Assembly (NCBI GenBank): GCA_964403335.1
Contig: CAYOFI010000004.1
Coordinates: forward strand, 37,197-101,196
Reading direction: 5' to 3'
Source of the DNA: CAZYAK01 sp964403335
GTDB lineage: Bacteria > Patescibacteriota > Gracilibacteria > Peribacterales > Peribacteraceae
DNA: 64,000 nt
The notes beneath the pieces were generated by a model. It was not told where the DNA came from. It searched no databases and saw nothing but the letters and a program-made list of their open reading frames with translations. Positions within the stretch are counted from its first letter, which is position 1, and every line of letters begins with the position of its first letter. Position numbers and translations under genes: made by a program. Positions 24,435 through 33,494 of the stretch are shown here, in pieces.

Positions 24435-25898
24435 TCATCGCCGCTTTGCCCTGAACACGCCTCCGCCCGCCCGCTTATCGAGCAGCAACTGCATATAATC
24501 AGCGGTCACATTCTTGAACGGCGCGGCCACGTCTTGTTCGCGGATATCGAATTCCGCCAGCACGCGCAGTTGTCCGATGGAGCAAATGGAGACTTCGTTG
24601 ATATGGCCGTGGCCGGCCTCGCGCAGTTGGTGGTCCAGCATGTAGCCGCGGAAGTACGCCAGGTCTTTGGCCATCGCGAATTTGAGGGGGTTATGCATAT
24701 CCAAGTGCCCGCGCATGACGCGGTACGACGTTCCCCATGCGGACTCCATCACTTTTTCATACAATGCCGGGTCTTTGACCTGCGTGTGCGAAAACGGCGT
24801 GTGGAAGGGGACGCCCAGTGCGATCCGGAGCCGTTTTTCCATCTGATCCACGAACACATCGTAAAACGATCCGCCATTTTCAGCGGTGTGCACGGCAAAC
24901 ACATAGTAATCCAGGTTGCGCATCTCGTACTCGCCGCCGAAGTACGTACTGCGGAATCCCGTCTCGTAGCGCATGGCCAAGCCTTCGTAGAGGGTTTCTT
25001 CGTCAATCTTCAGCGGCCCGCCGCCGAACATGAACAACCGCTCGCCGTTCCACGATTGGCGCGCATGGCCTTCGATCTCATGGGCGATCAGTCCCAGGAG
25101 CCGCTCGCCCGTCTCGCGCGAACTTTCCGGCACGAAGACCGTGGGACCCTGCGCGGATTTATCGCGCACATCGATGGCCGTTGCGCGACGGTCGACCACC
25201 ACTTGGTAGCCCTCGGTATTCTCCGGCGTGCGCAGTATTCCATACTGCTCCAGCGCCCACTCGAATGCTTCTTTCACGGAAGCGGCATCGAACATCAGCG
25301 TGCGCAGATACTGTTTTTCTTCATCCGAGAGTTTTCCGGGATTGCCTTCCATCGTTTCATTGCGCGCGGTGCGGTTCATGAAGTCTTTTTGTGCAAAGTC
25401 ATAAATCAACGGGTCCACGCCGGGATATTTGTACTGCAACGCCTTGGCGATCTTGGATTCGTCTTTTTCCTGCACACCCAACACCAAATCGCACGTGGCC
25501 AAGTCATCTTTCAGCTTGTAGTAAAACATCAGCTTCATCAGTTTGCTGCTGCGGTCGGGCGTGGGGCAGGAGCGGACGTTTTCCAACATCTCCGTCAGGA
25601 TCGCCGGGGCGTCGCCGAGGGGGAAATGTTCGGCGTAATCGTAGACGAAGCCGGGTTGATACGGCCGGTTGTTCCGGAAGGCCGCGAAGAATTTACGTTT
25701 CTCGTTCTGCAGGCTTTTGGGTTCCGCGGTATAAATCTCCACCGGATTCCATGACCCCGTGATGCCCGGCAGGCGCTCGGCAACATTTTTCAGCACCGCG
25801 GGCAGGTCGCTCACCTTCGGCACGGGAAGTTTGCGCACGTGCTTGCCCCGCCGCAGGAAGGCGGCAATCTCGGGGAGCGGTGAGGACGGTTTCTGCAT
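24435..25898 (-). CDS. QEGLA/MATCAP-like (DUF1704) metallopeptidase
   Basis: A 487-residue soluble protein of the DUF1704 family, named in bacteria after its QEGLA motif and related to the animal tyrosine carboxypeptidase MATCAP. The zinc site is IAHEIEGHAR (HExxxH, His 273, Glu 274, His 278) and the downstream motif is YEGLA (about 304-308). Bacterial substrates are unknown; family members remove C-terminal residues. The start at 25898 (MQKPSSPL) follows a TATATA-containing region; a much longer open frame upstream is antisense to the divergent PH-domain gene. A second copy of the domain is fused to an ATP-grasp ligase at 37467-39986. Confidence 0.82.
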   Translation of the reverse strand: MQKPSSPLPEIAAFLRRGKHVRKLPVPKVSDLPAVLKNVAERLPGITGSWNPVEIYTAEPKSLQNEKRKFFAAFRNNRPYQPGFVYDYAEHFPLGDAPAILTEMLENVRSCPTPDRSSKLMKLMFYYKLKDDLATCDLVLGVQEKDESKIAKALQYKYPGVDPLIYDFAQKDFMNRTARNETMEGNPGKLSDEEKQYLRTLMFDAASVKEAFEWALEQYGILRTPENTEGYQVVVDRRATAIDVRDKSAQGPTVFVPESSRETGERLLGLIAHEIEGHARQSWNGERLFMFGGGPLKIDEETLYEGLAMRYETGFRSTYFGGEYEMRNLDYYVFAVHTAENGGSFYDVFVDQMEKRLRIALGVPFHTPFSHTQVKDPALYEKVMESAWGTSYRVMRGHLDMHNPLKFAMAKDLAYFRGYMLDHQLREAGHGHINEVSICSIGQLRVLAEFDIREQDVAAPFKNVTADYMQLLLDKRAGGGVFRAKRR

Positions 25899-25988
25899 AG
25901 GTGAGCGCAAAGGGCCTGGTATATAGTGACGGTCGGGAGGGCGGTTTCTGTCGGAATACGGTTCCGCGATCCCGGCAAGAAGAGTACC

Positions 25989-26654
25989 ATGACAGGGATG
26001 AAGATTTTCGCGTTGGAAACCAACGACGACAAGCTGGAAAAGAGCTTTTTGTCGCGTGATGAGGAGGTGATCCTCCGCGTGAAGTTCAGCGGATTTCTCT
26101 TTGTCATGCGCACGTTGCGGACGCTGGTGATTTCCAGCGTATTTGTCGCCGTGGGGATCGGATTGGCCTATCTGCAACTGCCGATCCTGTGGATCACCGT
26201 CGCCCTGTTGGCGGTGTGGTTTTTTGTGACGTTCCTTCCGTGGATAACCGCGTACATCGATTGGAGATATGACACGCTGCTTGTCACCACCGAAGAAGTG
26301 GTCTGGGTGGACCAAAGCTCGCTCTTTCATGTCCATATCCGGCAAATGAACATGGACAACATCGCCAGCGTCTCCGCGGAAACGCAGTATCTGAATTTGT
26401 TTCCGTTCGGGAAGCTGCATTTTGATCTGAAAGAAGGGACCGGCAAGACGCTCATCCTCGGCTATATCCCGCACTCACAGCGTGTCGCATCCATCATCAG
26501 CGACGGCATCGTCCGTTTCCAGCGGCGCCGTGCCGCCGCAGCGGCAACGGCCGCAGTGGGCGGGTCACCGCAGCAAATTCAACAGGCGCAGGAGAACGCG
26601 GCTCCGACGCCGGGGGAGAAAGTGGCGACGGATGAGGGGGTGGAGAGGAAGTAG
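25989..26654 (+). CDS. Bacterial PH-domain (DUF304-type) membrane protein
   Basis: A 221-residue membrane protein. Two adjacent helices (LRTLVISSVFVAVGIGLAYL and LPILWITVALLAVWFFVTFL, about 45-85) precede a bPH domain with YDTLLVTTEEVVWVDQ, the MDNIASVSAET strand and LNLFPFGKLHFDLK. The C-terminal 50 residues are Ala/Gln-rich and probably disordered. The start could also be the ATG at 25998 (MKIFALETND). It is divergent from the QEGLA peptidase with 90 bp between starts. Confidence 0.82.
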   Translation: MTGMKIFALETNDDKLEKSFLSRDEEVILRVKFSGFLFVMRTLRTLVISSVFVAVGIGLAYLQLPILWITVALLAVWFFVTFLPWITAYIDWRYDTLLVTTEEVVWVDQSSLFHVHIRQMNMDNIASVSAETQYLNLFPFGKLHFDLKEGTGKTLILGYIPHSQRVASIISDGIVRFQRRRAAAAATAAVGGSPQQIQQAQENAAPTPGEKVATDEGVERK

Positions 26655-26665
26655 AGCAGTAGCAG

Positions 26666-26799
26666 CCTCACCCCCTACCCCCCCCCTCTCCCTGCGGGGA
26701 AGAGAGAGAATGTATGTTTTTTGTGTTTCTTCAACACGCAAACAAAACATCCAACACCCTCCTTCTCCCCGCAGGGAGAAGGAGCTGGAGGATGAGGCC
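26666..26799. repeat. CTCCCTGCGGGGA palindrome between convergent genes
   Basis: Arms TCTCCCTGCGGGGA (left, ending at 26700) and TCTCCCCGCAGGGAGA (right, about 26764-26779) pair over about 15 bp, with about 60 bp of AT-richer loop. Longer imperfect pairing extends outward (CCTCACCCCC with GATGAGG). Likely a bidirectional terminator. Confidence 0.75.
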
Positions 26800-26801
26800 C
26801 C

Positions 26802-28229
26802 TCAGTACGCCTTCGCAAACAACGCCATCGTCACCGCCGGTTTTCCGGACAGCACGTCGTTTTTGCCCTTCACGGATTCCTCTTTCTCCGGAAGCAGACG
26901 GATGGTGGCTTTCGTCTTGTCCTTGATCTTGTTCGCCGTCTCCAATGTTCCATCCCACGGGGCCCAGGCGAATCCGCCGGCTTCCATGTGCGCGGCCAAC
27001 TCGTCGAAACTGCCGACGGTCTTGGTCTGCGCGTGCAGGAATTCCTCGGCTTGGCGGTAGAGCGTGTCTTGGATGTCGGAGAGGAGAGCGAGCATCGATG
27101 ATTCCGTGCAGTCATCCATCTGCATCGGCTTCTTTTCGCTTGTGTCGCGGCGGGCGAGGATGACCTGTTTTTTGTCCAAATCCTTCGGTCCCAGCTCGAT
27201 GCGCACGGGCACGCCTTTCACTTCGCATTCGTTGAATTTAAATCCTGGCGATTTGTTGTCGCGGTCGTCGATCTTCACGCGGACACTGCCCAAACTCTCT
27301 TTCAGATTTTTGCATGCCGCGAGGACGGCATCGCGCTCGGCATCGGTCTTGTAGATCGGAACAATGACGGCCTGGAAGGGCGCGACGGTCGGCGGCAGTC
27401 TCAATCCTTTGGCATCGCCATGCACCACGATCATCGTGCCGATGATGCGGGTGGAGAGACCCCAGCTGGTGGTCCACGGCGACTTCCGCTGACTGTCGGT
27501 GTCCAGATATTGGATGCCGTACGCCGCGGAGAATTCATTGCCGAGCCCATGGGACGTTCCCGCCTGGATGGCTTTGCCGTCGCGCGCGAGGGCTTCGGTC
27601 GTCAATGTATATAGAGCGCCCGCGAACTTCTCATGCTCAGGCTTTTTGCCGCGTAGAACGGGAAGCGCCAAGAACTCACGATCGAAATCGACATACATTT
27701 TGAGCGCCGCTTCCACCATCGCATCCGCATCTTCTTTCGTTGCATGCGCCGTGTGGCCTTCCTGCCAGAGGAATTCCAGAGTCCGGAGGAAGGGCCGTGT
27801 GCGCATTTCCCAGCGCACCACGTTGCACCACTGGTTCACTTTCAGCGGCAAGTCGCGGTGGCTTTGGATCCATTTGGCGAAGGTCGTGTAGATGATCGTC
27901 TCCGAGGTGGGGCGGATGTAGAGTTTCTCGCTCAACTCTTTCCCGCCGCCATGCGTGACCACAGCACACTCCGGCGCAAAGCCTTCGATGTGTTCTTTCT
28001 CCTTGGCGATGACGGATTCCGGAATGAAGAGGGGGAAGTAGCAGTTCTGCACGTCCAACTCTTTGATCCTGCGGTCCAAATCGCGCTGAATGTTTTCCCA
28101 TAAGGCATAGCCGTAGGGCTTGAAGATGATGCAGCCTTTGACGTCCGCGTGCTCGGCCAGGTCCGCCGCGGCGATGGTATCCAGGTACCACTGAGGGAAG
28201 TCTTTTGCAGGGTCGGCGAGGTGGGGCAT
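26802..28229 (-). CDS. proS: Prolyl-tRNA synthetase, archaeal/eukaryal-type (ProS type 3)
   Basis: A 475-residue class II synthetase that charges tRNA-Pro. It lacks the editing insertion of the E. coli type and has the compact archaeal/eukaryal form also seen in some bacteria: FPQWYLDTIAAADLAEHADV at the start, motif 2 VVRWEMRTRPFLRTLEFLWQ, motif 3 region around TSWGLSTRIIGTMIVVHGD, an anticodon-binding domain, and a C-terminal domain ending in the family's terminal tyrosine (ALFAKAY). The TAGACT box 6 nt from the ATG fixes the start. Confidence 0.95.
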   Translation of the reverse strand: MPHLADPAKDFPQWYLDTIAAADLAEHADVKGCIIFKPYGYALWENIQRDLDRRIKELDVQNCYFPLFIPESVIAKEKEHIEGFAPECAVVTHGGGKELSEKLYIRPTSETIIYTTFAKWIQSHRDLPLKVNQWCNVVRWEMRTRPFLRTLEFLWQEGHTAHATKEDADAMVEAALKMYVDFDREFLALPVLRGKKPEHEKFAGALYTLTTEALARDGKAIQAGTSHGLGNEFSAAYGIQYLDTDSQRKSPWTTSWGLSTRIIGTMIVVHGDAKGLRLPPTVAPFQAVIVPIYKTDAERDAVLAACKNLKESLGSVRVKIDDRDNKSPGFKFNECEVKGVPVRIELGPKDLDKKQVILARRDTSEKKPMQMDDCTESSMLALLSDIQDTLYRQAEEFLHAQTKTVGSFDELAAHMEAGGFAWAPWDGTLETANKIKDKTKATIRLLPEKEESVKGKNDVLSGKPAVTMALFAKAY

Positions 28230-28235
28230 GGACGG

Positions 28236-28241
28236 AGTCTA
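28236..28241 (-). promoter_or_regulatory. -10 box of proS
   Basis: TAGACT on the minus strand, 6 nt before the ATG at 28229. Confidence 0.5.
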
Positions 28242-28331
28242 CGTGACCGCGGGAACGGCAGGAAGGGCCGGGAACGCAGAAACGGCTATCTGCAAGGTTT
28301 GTGCGGTATATTGTTATATTTATAAAAATAT

Positions 28332-28337
28332 GGTATA
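28332..28337 (+). promoter_or_regulatory. -10 box in an AT-rich island upstream of the duplicated-domain gene
   Basis: TATAAT in a 60-bp AT-rich stretch (28305-28364) that is unlike its GC-rich surroundings. The box lies inside GGTAT...ATACC arms (28331-28350) and 27 nt before the ATG, so this gene should have a short leader. Confidence 0.5.
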
Positions 28338-28364
28338 ATATTAAAAATACCAAAACTCCACTAT

Positions 28365-29762
28365 ATGCGTCCAATACCCGTGGAATCAGGCCTTGAGCGG
28401 CCTGACCAAATGCGTCCGGAGCAGAAAGTGCAGCAGCGTTTGCAGGCGGCGCAGAATTTGACGCGTACGTATGAGGGCAGAACGGGACGGTCGCCCGGCA
28501 TGCTCTCGCAGTGGATCGGGCGGTTATGGCAGAGCATGAGTACGGCATTCTTCCGTCCGTCGCCGGCCCCGCGGCATTTCGCCGTGCAAGCCCCGGTCAC
28601 CCCGCAGCCGTATAACAAGTTGCAGCCCGTTCCCCAGTTTGATGTTCCCTCGAAGAGTTTCCAGCAGCCTGCGGCTCCGTCTCCCTCTCCGGCGACGCCC
28701 TCCAAACTTGATGTCCGCGTGCAACCCGTGCAACCGCCCGTTACCGTCGTCTTTCCCAAAACTCAGCCGGAAACGACTGAGACTCTTCCGTCGCTGAAAG
28801 ACTGTATCGACCGCATGTTCGCGGCATTGAGGGCGTACACCGGCGATGCGCCGAATGCGGATCCGACGGTCCGTGCCGCTCTGGATGCCTACGCCGCCGC
28901 ATTTTTGCGGTCGCCTTACTACACCAAGATGCGCGAGGCGGATGCTCTGAATGGCGGGGCGAACAAGGAAATGCTTTCGCTTGCGCAGAGCGGGGATTTG
29001 GAAGGTTTACGCAAGGTCAACACCGCATATTCGCAGCGGCTGGGGGAGCGCGGTGGCGCTGCCAACCAGCCGGGTGTGGTGCTGAATGATGAGCAGCTTC
29101 TGCAGCTGCGCGACGGTTTGCTGCGCGATGCGGCGAAGACGCGGGCGACCGAACCGCCGTTGGCGCGTTTTACCAAGCTGTTGGATATTGCCGGAAACGC
29201 CCCAGGCTACCAATTAACGGTCACGGGGGAGGGGACGATCACGGTAGGCAAAAAAGGCCAAGCCGCTCCCGAGTCGCGCGACAACGAGCCGAAGGATCTG
29301 GCCGACAGCATCGTGCGGTTGGTTGCGGCGCTCAACGCGTATAAGGGGTCCGCTCCGGATGCCGACCCGGCCATCCGTTCGGCGGTGCGCACCTACGTCG
29401 AATTTTTCAAGCGCTCCCCCGAATACGCGGACATGATGTTTTACGATAAAACCGACGAGGATTGGTTCAATGAAATAAAGCCTCTTGCGCTGGTCAACAA
29501 CCGCAGCGGCATACGCGCGGTGAACGAAAAGTACTCAAAAATTTTGAAAGATCGGGGGGTTCCTGCGAATCTGGACAACCGCTATATGCGTTTCCAGCTC
29601 CCCGAAAACCCCTCTGAGGTCATGGGATATTTGCTGACGGCTAAGCCCAAGCGTCGCACGCCTCTGCAGGAATACACCGCGAAGCTCAACATCGGGCAAT
29701 TCGCTCCCGGCTACCGGCTGACGGTCGCGGCCAACGACGCGATCAGCGCGACCAGACAGTAA
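28365..29762 (+). CDS. Unknown protein with tandem internal duplication
   Basis: A 465-residue protein without a recognised family. Residues 1-145 are a Pro/Gln-rich disordered arm. Then come two homologous units, about 147-287 and 306-463: CIDRMFAALRAYTGDAPNAD pairs with SIVRLVAALNAYKGSAPDAD, LRKVNTAYSQRLGERG with IRAVNEKYSKILKDRG, and APGYQLTVTGEGTI with APGYRLTVAANDAI. Each unit looks like helices followed by a small beta hairpin. No signal peptide, membrane helix or catalytic motif. It precedes a VIT1-family transporter by 18 bp, but that gene has its own -10 box. Confidence 0.6.
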   Translation: MRPIPVESGLERPDQMRPEQKVQQRLQAAQNLTRTYEGRTGRSPGMLSQWIGRLWQSMSTAFFRPSPAPRHFAVQAPVTPQPYNKLQPVPQFDVPSKSFQQPAAPSPSPATPSKLDVRVQPVQPPVTVVFPKTQPETTETLPSLKDCIDRMFAALRAYTGDAPNADPTVRAALDAYAAAFLRSPYYTKMREADALNGGANKEMLSLAQSGDLEGLRKVNTAYSQRLGERGGAANQPGVVLNDEQLLQLRDGLLRDAAKTRATEPPLARFTKLLDIAGNAPGYQLTVTGEGTITVGKKGQAAPESRDNEPKDLADSIVRLVAALNAYKGSAPDADPAIRSAVRTYVEFFKRSPEYADMMFYDKTDEDWFNEIKPLALVNNRSGIRAVNEKYSKILKDRGVPANLDNRYMRFQLPENPSEVMGYLLTAKPKRRTPLQEYTAKLNIGQFAPGYRLTVAANDAISATRQ

Positions 29763-29767
29763 TCTGC

Positions 29768-29773
29768 TATACT
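29768..29773 (+). promoter_or_regulatory. -10 box of the VIT1-family transporter
   Basis: TATACT, 7 nt before the GTG start at 29781. Confidence 0.5.
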
Positions 29774-29780
29774 GGTCTCC

Positions 29781-30521
29781 GTGGCCCGCGATCTCAAAAA
29801 AGCATTGGAAGAGCACAAGAAGGCCGAAGTGCACGGCAGCCGTTTAGGGCCTGTCATTCACGATATCGTCTATGGAGCGCATGACGGCATCGTCACAACG
29901 TTCGCGGTGGTGGCGGGAACCGCAGGGGCGGATTTGACGGCCGGCATCGTCATCATCCTCGGCATCGCCAACCTGCTGGCCGACGGCGTGTCCATGGGCG
30001 CGGGGGCGTTCCTCTCCGCCAAATCCGAGCGCGACCAATATCAGCGCCTGCTGAAAGAAGAGCTGCAGGAAATTGAAGATGATCCGGAACTGGAGCGCGA
30101 AGAGGTCCGTGAGTTTTACGAAAAGCGGGGATTCACGGGGAAGGACCTGGACCGCGTCGTGCAAGTGCTGACGTCCGACAAACGCGTCTGGGCGCACACG
30201 ATGATGCGGGAAGAGCACGGTATGAGCGAGGACGGCGGCGGGCAGGGATGGAGGCCCGGCATCGCCACGTTCATCGGATTCGTCATCTTCGGAGCGGTGC
30301 CACTCCTGCCGTATTTCTTCGATGTTCCGCCGGAATATCGCTTCACAGCCGCCATCGTCGGGACGTTTTTGGCCTTGGTGCTGGTCGGGGTGACGCGCAG
30401 CATCGTCACGCGCGAACGCATCTACCGCGGCGCAATCGAAATCGTGATCATCGGCGCAGTCACGGCATCAATCGCCTACGGGGTGGGAGTGGCGCTCAAA
30501 GGCCTGGCGGGCGCCGTTTAA
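29781..30521 (+). CDS. VIT1/CCC1-family Fe2+/Mn2+ transporter
   Basis: A 246-residue membrane protein of the vacuolar iron transporter family, which moves ferrous iron or manganese out of the cytosol in exchange for protons. The family core is VIHDIVYGAHDGIVTTFAVV (about 18-37) and ILGIANLLADGVSMGAGAFL (about 53-72), followed by a cytoplasmic metal-binding helical region rich in Glu (KEELQEIEDDPELEREEVRE) and three more helices. The GTG start is set by the -10 box. It overlaps the convergent DUF212 gene by 4 bp. Confidence 0.93.
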   Translation: MARDLKKALEEHKKAEVHGSRLGPVIHDIVYGAHDGIVTTFAVVAGTAGADLTAGIVIILGIANLLADGVSMGAGAFLSAKSERDQYQRLLKEELQEIEDDPELEREEVREFYEKRGFTGKDLDRVVQVLTSDKRVWAHTMMREEHGMSEDGGGQGWRPGIATFIGFVIFGAVPLLPYFFDVPPEYRFTAAIVGTFLALVLVGVTRSIVTRERIYRGAIEIVIIGAVTASIAYGVGVALKGLAGAV

Positions 30522-30940
30522 ATCGCGGTCATGCTCAGCCAGATGCCGATGAGCGTGATGGCGGATCCAAACAGGATGCCGCCGATGACTTCCACGAACG
30601 TGTGCCCCAAGCGTTCCGGGAACTTGGACCACTTTTGCAGTTTGTTCAAGATCTTCGCCTGCTCGCCGATCGCGCGGCGCGAGTTCATGGCGTCGTACCA
30701 GGTGATGCTGGCGAAACAGAAGGCGATCGCGAACGCGATGCTTTCCAGCCCCGTCTTCCACCACACGATAATCAGCAACGACATCACGAATGCCGAGTGC
30801 GTGGAGGGCATGCCGCCCGGCCGGAAAAACCCGCCCTTGAACGTTCCTTTCTCGTATCGTTCCGAAAGAATCTTTGTCGTCTCACACAAAAACATGACGA
30901 CGAGCGGGATCAAAAATGGATACTGGCGGAGGAGGGACAT
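30518..30940 (-). CDS. DUF212 (divergent PAP2-family) membrane protein
   Basis: A 140-residue membrane protein of the DUF212/YuiD family, distantly related to PAP2 acid phosphatases. The conserved signature is GGMPSTHSAFV (about 42-52) with WYDAMNSRRAIGEQA (about 81-95) and the H in GHTFVEVIGG. Four helices. Phosphatase activity on lipid pyrophosphates is possible but unproven for the family. It ends 4 bp inside the convergent transporter gene. Confidence 0.9.
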   Translation of the reverse strand: MSLLRQYPFLIPLVVMFLCETTKILSERYEKGTFKGGFFRPGGMPSTHSAFVMSLLIIVWWKTGLESIAFAIAFCFASITWYDAMNSRRAIGEQAKILNKLQKWSKFPERLGHTFVEVIGGILFGSAITLIGIWLSMTAI

Positions 30941-30966
30941 GGGAAACGAAGGGAACTGTACCGTGC

Positions 30967-32025
30967 TCAGGGGACGAGCTCAAATTTCGCGCTCTTGCTG
31001 CCCAGTTTGATCTCCGCGTCGCCGTTCTTCATTTTCCGGATGATGTCATTGAGCTCCGCAATGGTCCAGACTTTTTCCTCCTCTCGCGTTCTTTTCGTAG
31101 GTGCAGCACTGGTATTAAGCACTCCCCAGTCTCCTCTTGGATATTCGTTGTATTCCACTCTTCCACCGATCTGCAGTCCGTTGGCTGCCCAGACGGATTT
31201 GGTTATTTCCGGCGTGAGTTCCGTATCGTTTGTCCTCAAGAAAGCTTGTTCATGAAAAGCCAATTCCCGCTTGAAAGAATATTTCTTTCCGCCGACGGTG
31301 ATCAGCTTTCCTTCGATTTTCACAGGAACTTCAACGCCGTCAATTTTGATGCTTTTGTTCTGACCGAGAATGTCTTCACCCACGGCAATGGACGGAGTTT
31401 CGAATGCCCCGGGCGCGGGAGGCGCCGCCGACACGTTGTTTCCCGTGACATAGTTGTAGAGCGAATATCCTCCGTAGGCCATACCCCCGTACCAGAGTAC
31501 GTTCTTGGCAAAACTCCATATGCCGCCGCCGACGGTGCCGGCGACGCTCTTGGTTCCGCCCCACAGCCACCCCAATGCCTTGTATGCCAATAACGCTGCG
31601 CCGACGCCGGCGAGTGCTATCGTCTGGCCGGGATTATCGCGCGCGTAGCCTTGCAGCCAGCTCACCTGCTTGTGGGCCCAGTTGGGGAGCGCGTCCACCC
31701 ACTCGTTGCCCGTGGTGGAAACGGGTTGCAGCACCCCGAAACGGCTCATGGTGTTGGAGGCGCGCTGCAGTTCGTCGATGGCCTGTTGCTGCTCCAGCGT
31801 CTTTGTGGGCAACGCGTTCAAGAGTTCGAGTTTTGTCGTGATGAGCGTGTGCAATTTCGCCGTCTCCGCGTTGTGCTGCGCTTTCAGCAATTCCATGTTC
31901 GTGGGGTCGCAGATATCCCGCAATTTTTGCAATTCCAGGTGCGTGGGATTGCCTGCATTCAAGGCGTCCTTCACTTCAGTCACCTGAGTTTTGAGAGTTT
32001 CGATGGGGGAAGCGGCGGGGGTCAT
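30967..32025 (-). CDS. Unknown protein, fourth gene of an uncharacterised operon
   Basis: A 352-residue protein I do not recognise. An N-terminal helical, coiled-coil-prone half (LKTQVTEVKDALNAGNPTHL ... KTLEQQQAIDELQRASN) leads to two hydrophobic stretches (QTIALAGVGAALLAYKALGW and AGTVGGGIWSFAKNVLWYGG, about 120-165) and a beta-rich C-terminal part (SIKIDGVEVPVKIEGK, then VWTIAELNDIIRKMKNGDAE). The start ATG at 32025 lies 2 bp before the end of the upstream gene's stop, so the two are translationally close. See the operon described under the finding at 30967-35331. Confidence 0.6.
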   Translation of the reverse strand: MTPAASPIETLKTQVTEVKDALNAGNPTHLELQKLRDICDPTNMELLKAQHNAETAKLHTLITTKLELLNALPTKTLEQQQAIDELQRASNTMSRFGVLQPVSTTGNEWVDALPNWAHKQVSWLQGYARDNPGQTIALAGVGAALLAYKALGWLWGGTKSVAGTVGGGIWSFAKNVLWYGGMAYGGYSLYNYVTGNNVSAAPPAPGAFETPSIAVGEDILGQNKSIKIDGVEVPVKIEGKLITVGGKKYSFKRELAFHEQAFLRTNDTELTPEITKSVWAANGLQIGGRVEYNEYPRGDWGVLNTSAAPTKRTREEEKVWTIAELNDIIRKMKNGDAEIKLGSKSAKFELVP

Positions 32026-32027
32026 GG

Positions 32028-33488
32028 TCAGGCGGTGGGAGTGACGTAGGTCCACGTGTTGCCGACATATTCAAAACGCGAGTCGATCGGCCGTGCGGCG
32101 TTGTCCAATTCGGTCACGGGCAGCAGTCCGAGCGCGGCGGGAGTGCGCAATTGCGCTTCGGAGTTCCAGGTGAGCGTCAGTCCCGCGGTGGCGGCCTGCC
32201 GGCGGATGGCCGGGATGGTGCCGCCCATGGCGGGGTCGTAGCGCATCACCAGGAGATTCGTCTTCTTCATGGCTTTGGCCATCTCTCCCAGCTGTTGCTG
32301 GACGGGGGACGGGGTGGAGAGCGGGACTTTTATCGTCACGTTGTCGCCTTGTTTTTCTAAAGTGACCGGCGCATCGGTCCCCAGGATTTCGATGCCGTGA
32401 ATCGCTTCCGATGCGGACAGCAGTTCTTTGAGCTTCGTCGCCTCGGGGCCTTTCAATGTTCCTGCGGCCAGATCTATCAGCTCGCGTCCCAGCGTGACGG
32501 CGAACTTTCCGCTACCGCTACGCAGAGCGGAAGCCTTGCGGCCGTCGGTGAGAGTCAGGTCCACGTTGCCGCCCAACGCGTCGATGATTTTTTGAGAATC
32601 TTTCTTCTCGGCTTCGACTTTTGCTTTTGCTTGGATGTCATTGGCGCCGAGGATCGCGGAGAACGTCAGGGACTTATTCGGTGCATCGCCAAGCGAGGAG
32701 ACCGCAAGATTGCAGAGTTCCTGCAGCTTGTTCGGCCAGCTCTCCGGCGGTGTGCATTTGGCGATGAAGCCGTTCACTTGCAGCGCCGTGATTTTCTCCG
32801 CATTCGCGAGCGTCCAGCCCGTGGGCAAGGAATTGCGGATGGTCTGAATGGCATTATTGCGGTTTGCGCCATCGATGAAGAATTTGCCCATGGGGTTGTC
32901 CTTCGGGACCATCATGGTGCCCACGGTGAAGAACATGCCCGTCATACTCTCCCAAATTTTGGAGCCCGCACCTTGGGTATCGGATGCGGTGCTGGCCGCG
33001 AACGATTCAAAAATCCACCCGATGCCCGGGATGCCGGACATCTTTTGCAGCAGATCGGAGACGAAAGTTCCCAGCTTACCTGCCGCCTTGTTGATGGTGG
33101 CGGAGGCTGGCGTGGATGACGGTGCTGCAGGCGCATTCGCCGCAAGCAGTTTGTCCAACTGCGCCATGCGCGCGGTGATGGTACCGTCCACGTTTTTTGC
33201 GAGCTTCTGCATGTTTTCCTTGATGCCCACATCCACGATTTTTTCGATGTTTGCCAAATGCTCGCGCTGCTTGGTTTGCACGCTCTCGATGAGCGCCGTT
33301 TTCAGGTTTTCCACTGTGCGCAGGTTCTTGACCGCATCCGGAGAATCCAGCACGCGCGCCATCAACGGCCCCAATTCCTCTGCCGTGCTCTTCAGCACTT
33401 GTTCGCGCAGCTGCACCGCATCCGGCGACTTGCCCTTCAGAATGTTGAAGGCGTTTTCTGCCGGTGTGGGAGGTGTGTTTGTGGCCAT
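32028..33488 (-). CDS. Unknown protein, third gene of an uncharacterised operon
   Basis: A 486-residue protein without recognisable family. It starts with a Pro/Ala tract (MATNTPPTPAENAF), has a long helical region to about 125, an Ala/Ser/Pro hinge, a moderately hydrophobic segment SGIPGIGWIFESFAAST (about 148-164) and a globular C-terminal half with several beta strands ending NTWTYVTPTA. Only two cysteines. No signal peptide. It follows the 525-residue protein after 6 bp and precedes the 352-residue protein with almost no gap; neither junction has a Shine-Dalgarno sequence. Confidence 0.6.
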   Translation of the reverse strand: MATNTPPTPAENAFNILKGKSPDAVQLREQVLKSTAEELGPLMARVLDSPDAVKNLRTVENLKTALIESVQTKQREHLANIEKIVDVGIKENMQKLAKNVDGTITARMAQLDKLLAANAPAAPSSTPASATINKAAGKLGTFVSDLLQKMSGIPGIGWIFESFAASTASDTQGAGSKIWESMTGMFFTVGTMMVPKDNPMGKFFIDGANRNNAIQTIRNSLPTGWTLANAEKITALQVNGFIAKCTPPESWPNKLQELCNLAVSSLGDAPNKSLTFSAILGANDIQAKAKVEAEKKDSQKIIDALGGNVDLTLTDGRKASALRSGSGKFAVTLGRELIDLAAGTLKGPEATKLKELLSASEAIHGIEILGTDAPVTLEKQGDNVTIKVPLSTPSPVQQQLGEMAKAMKKTNLLVMRYDPAMGGTIPAIRRQAATAGLTLTWNSEAQLRTPAALGLLPVTELDNAARPIDSRFEYVGNTWTYVTPTA

Positions 33489-33494
33489 GGGCGT

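Noticed and set aside
24534..25754. Plus-strand frame of about 400 codons opposite the QEGLA peptidase
   Set aside because: Antisense to the zinc-site-bearing gene and with no family resemblance.
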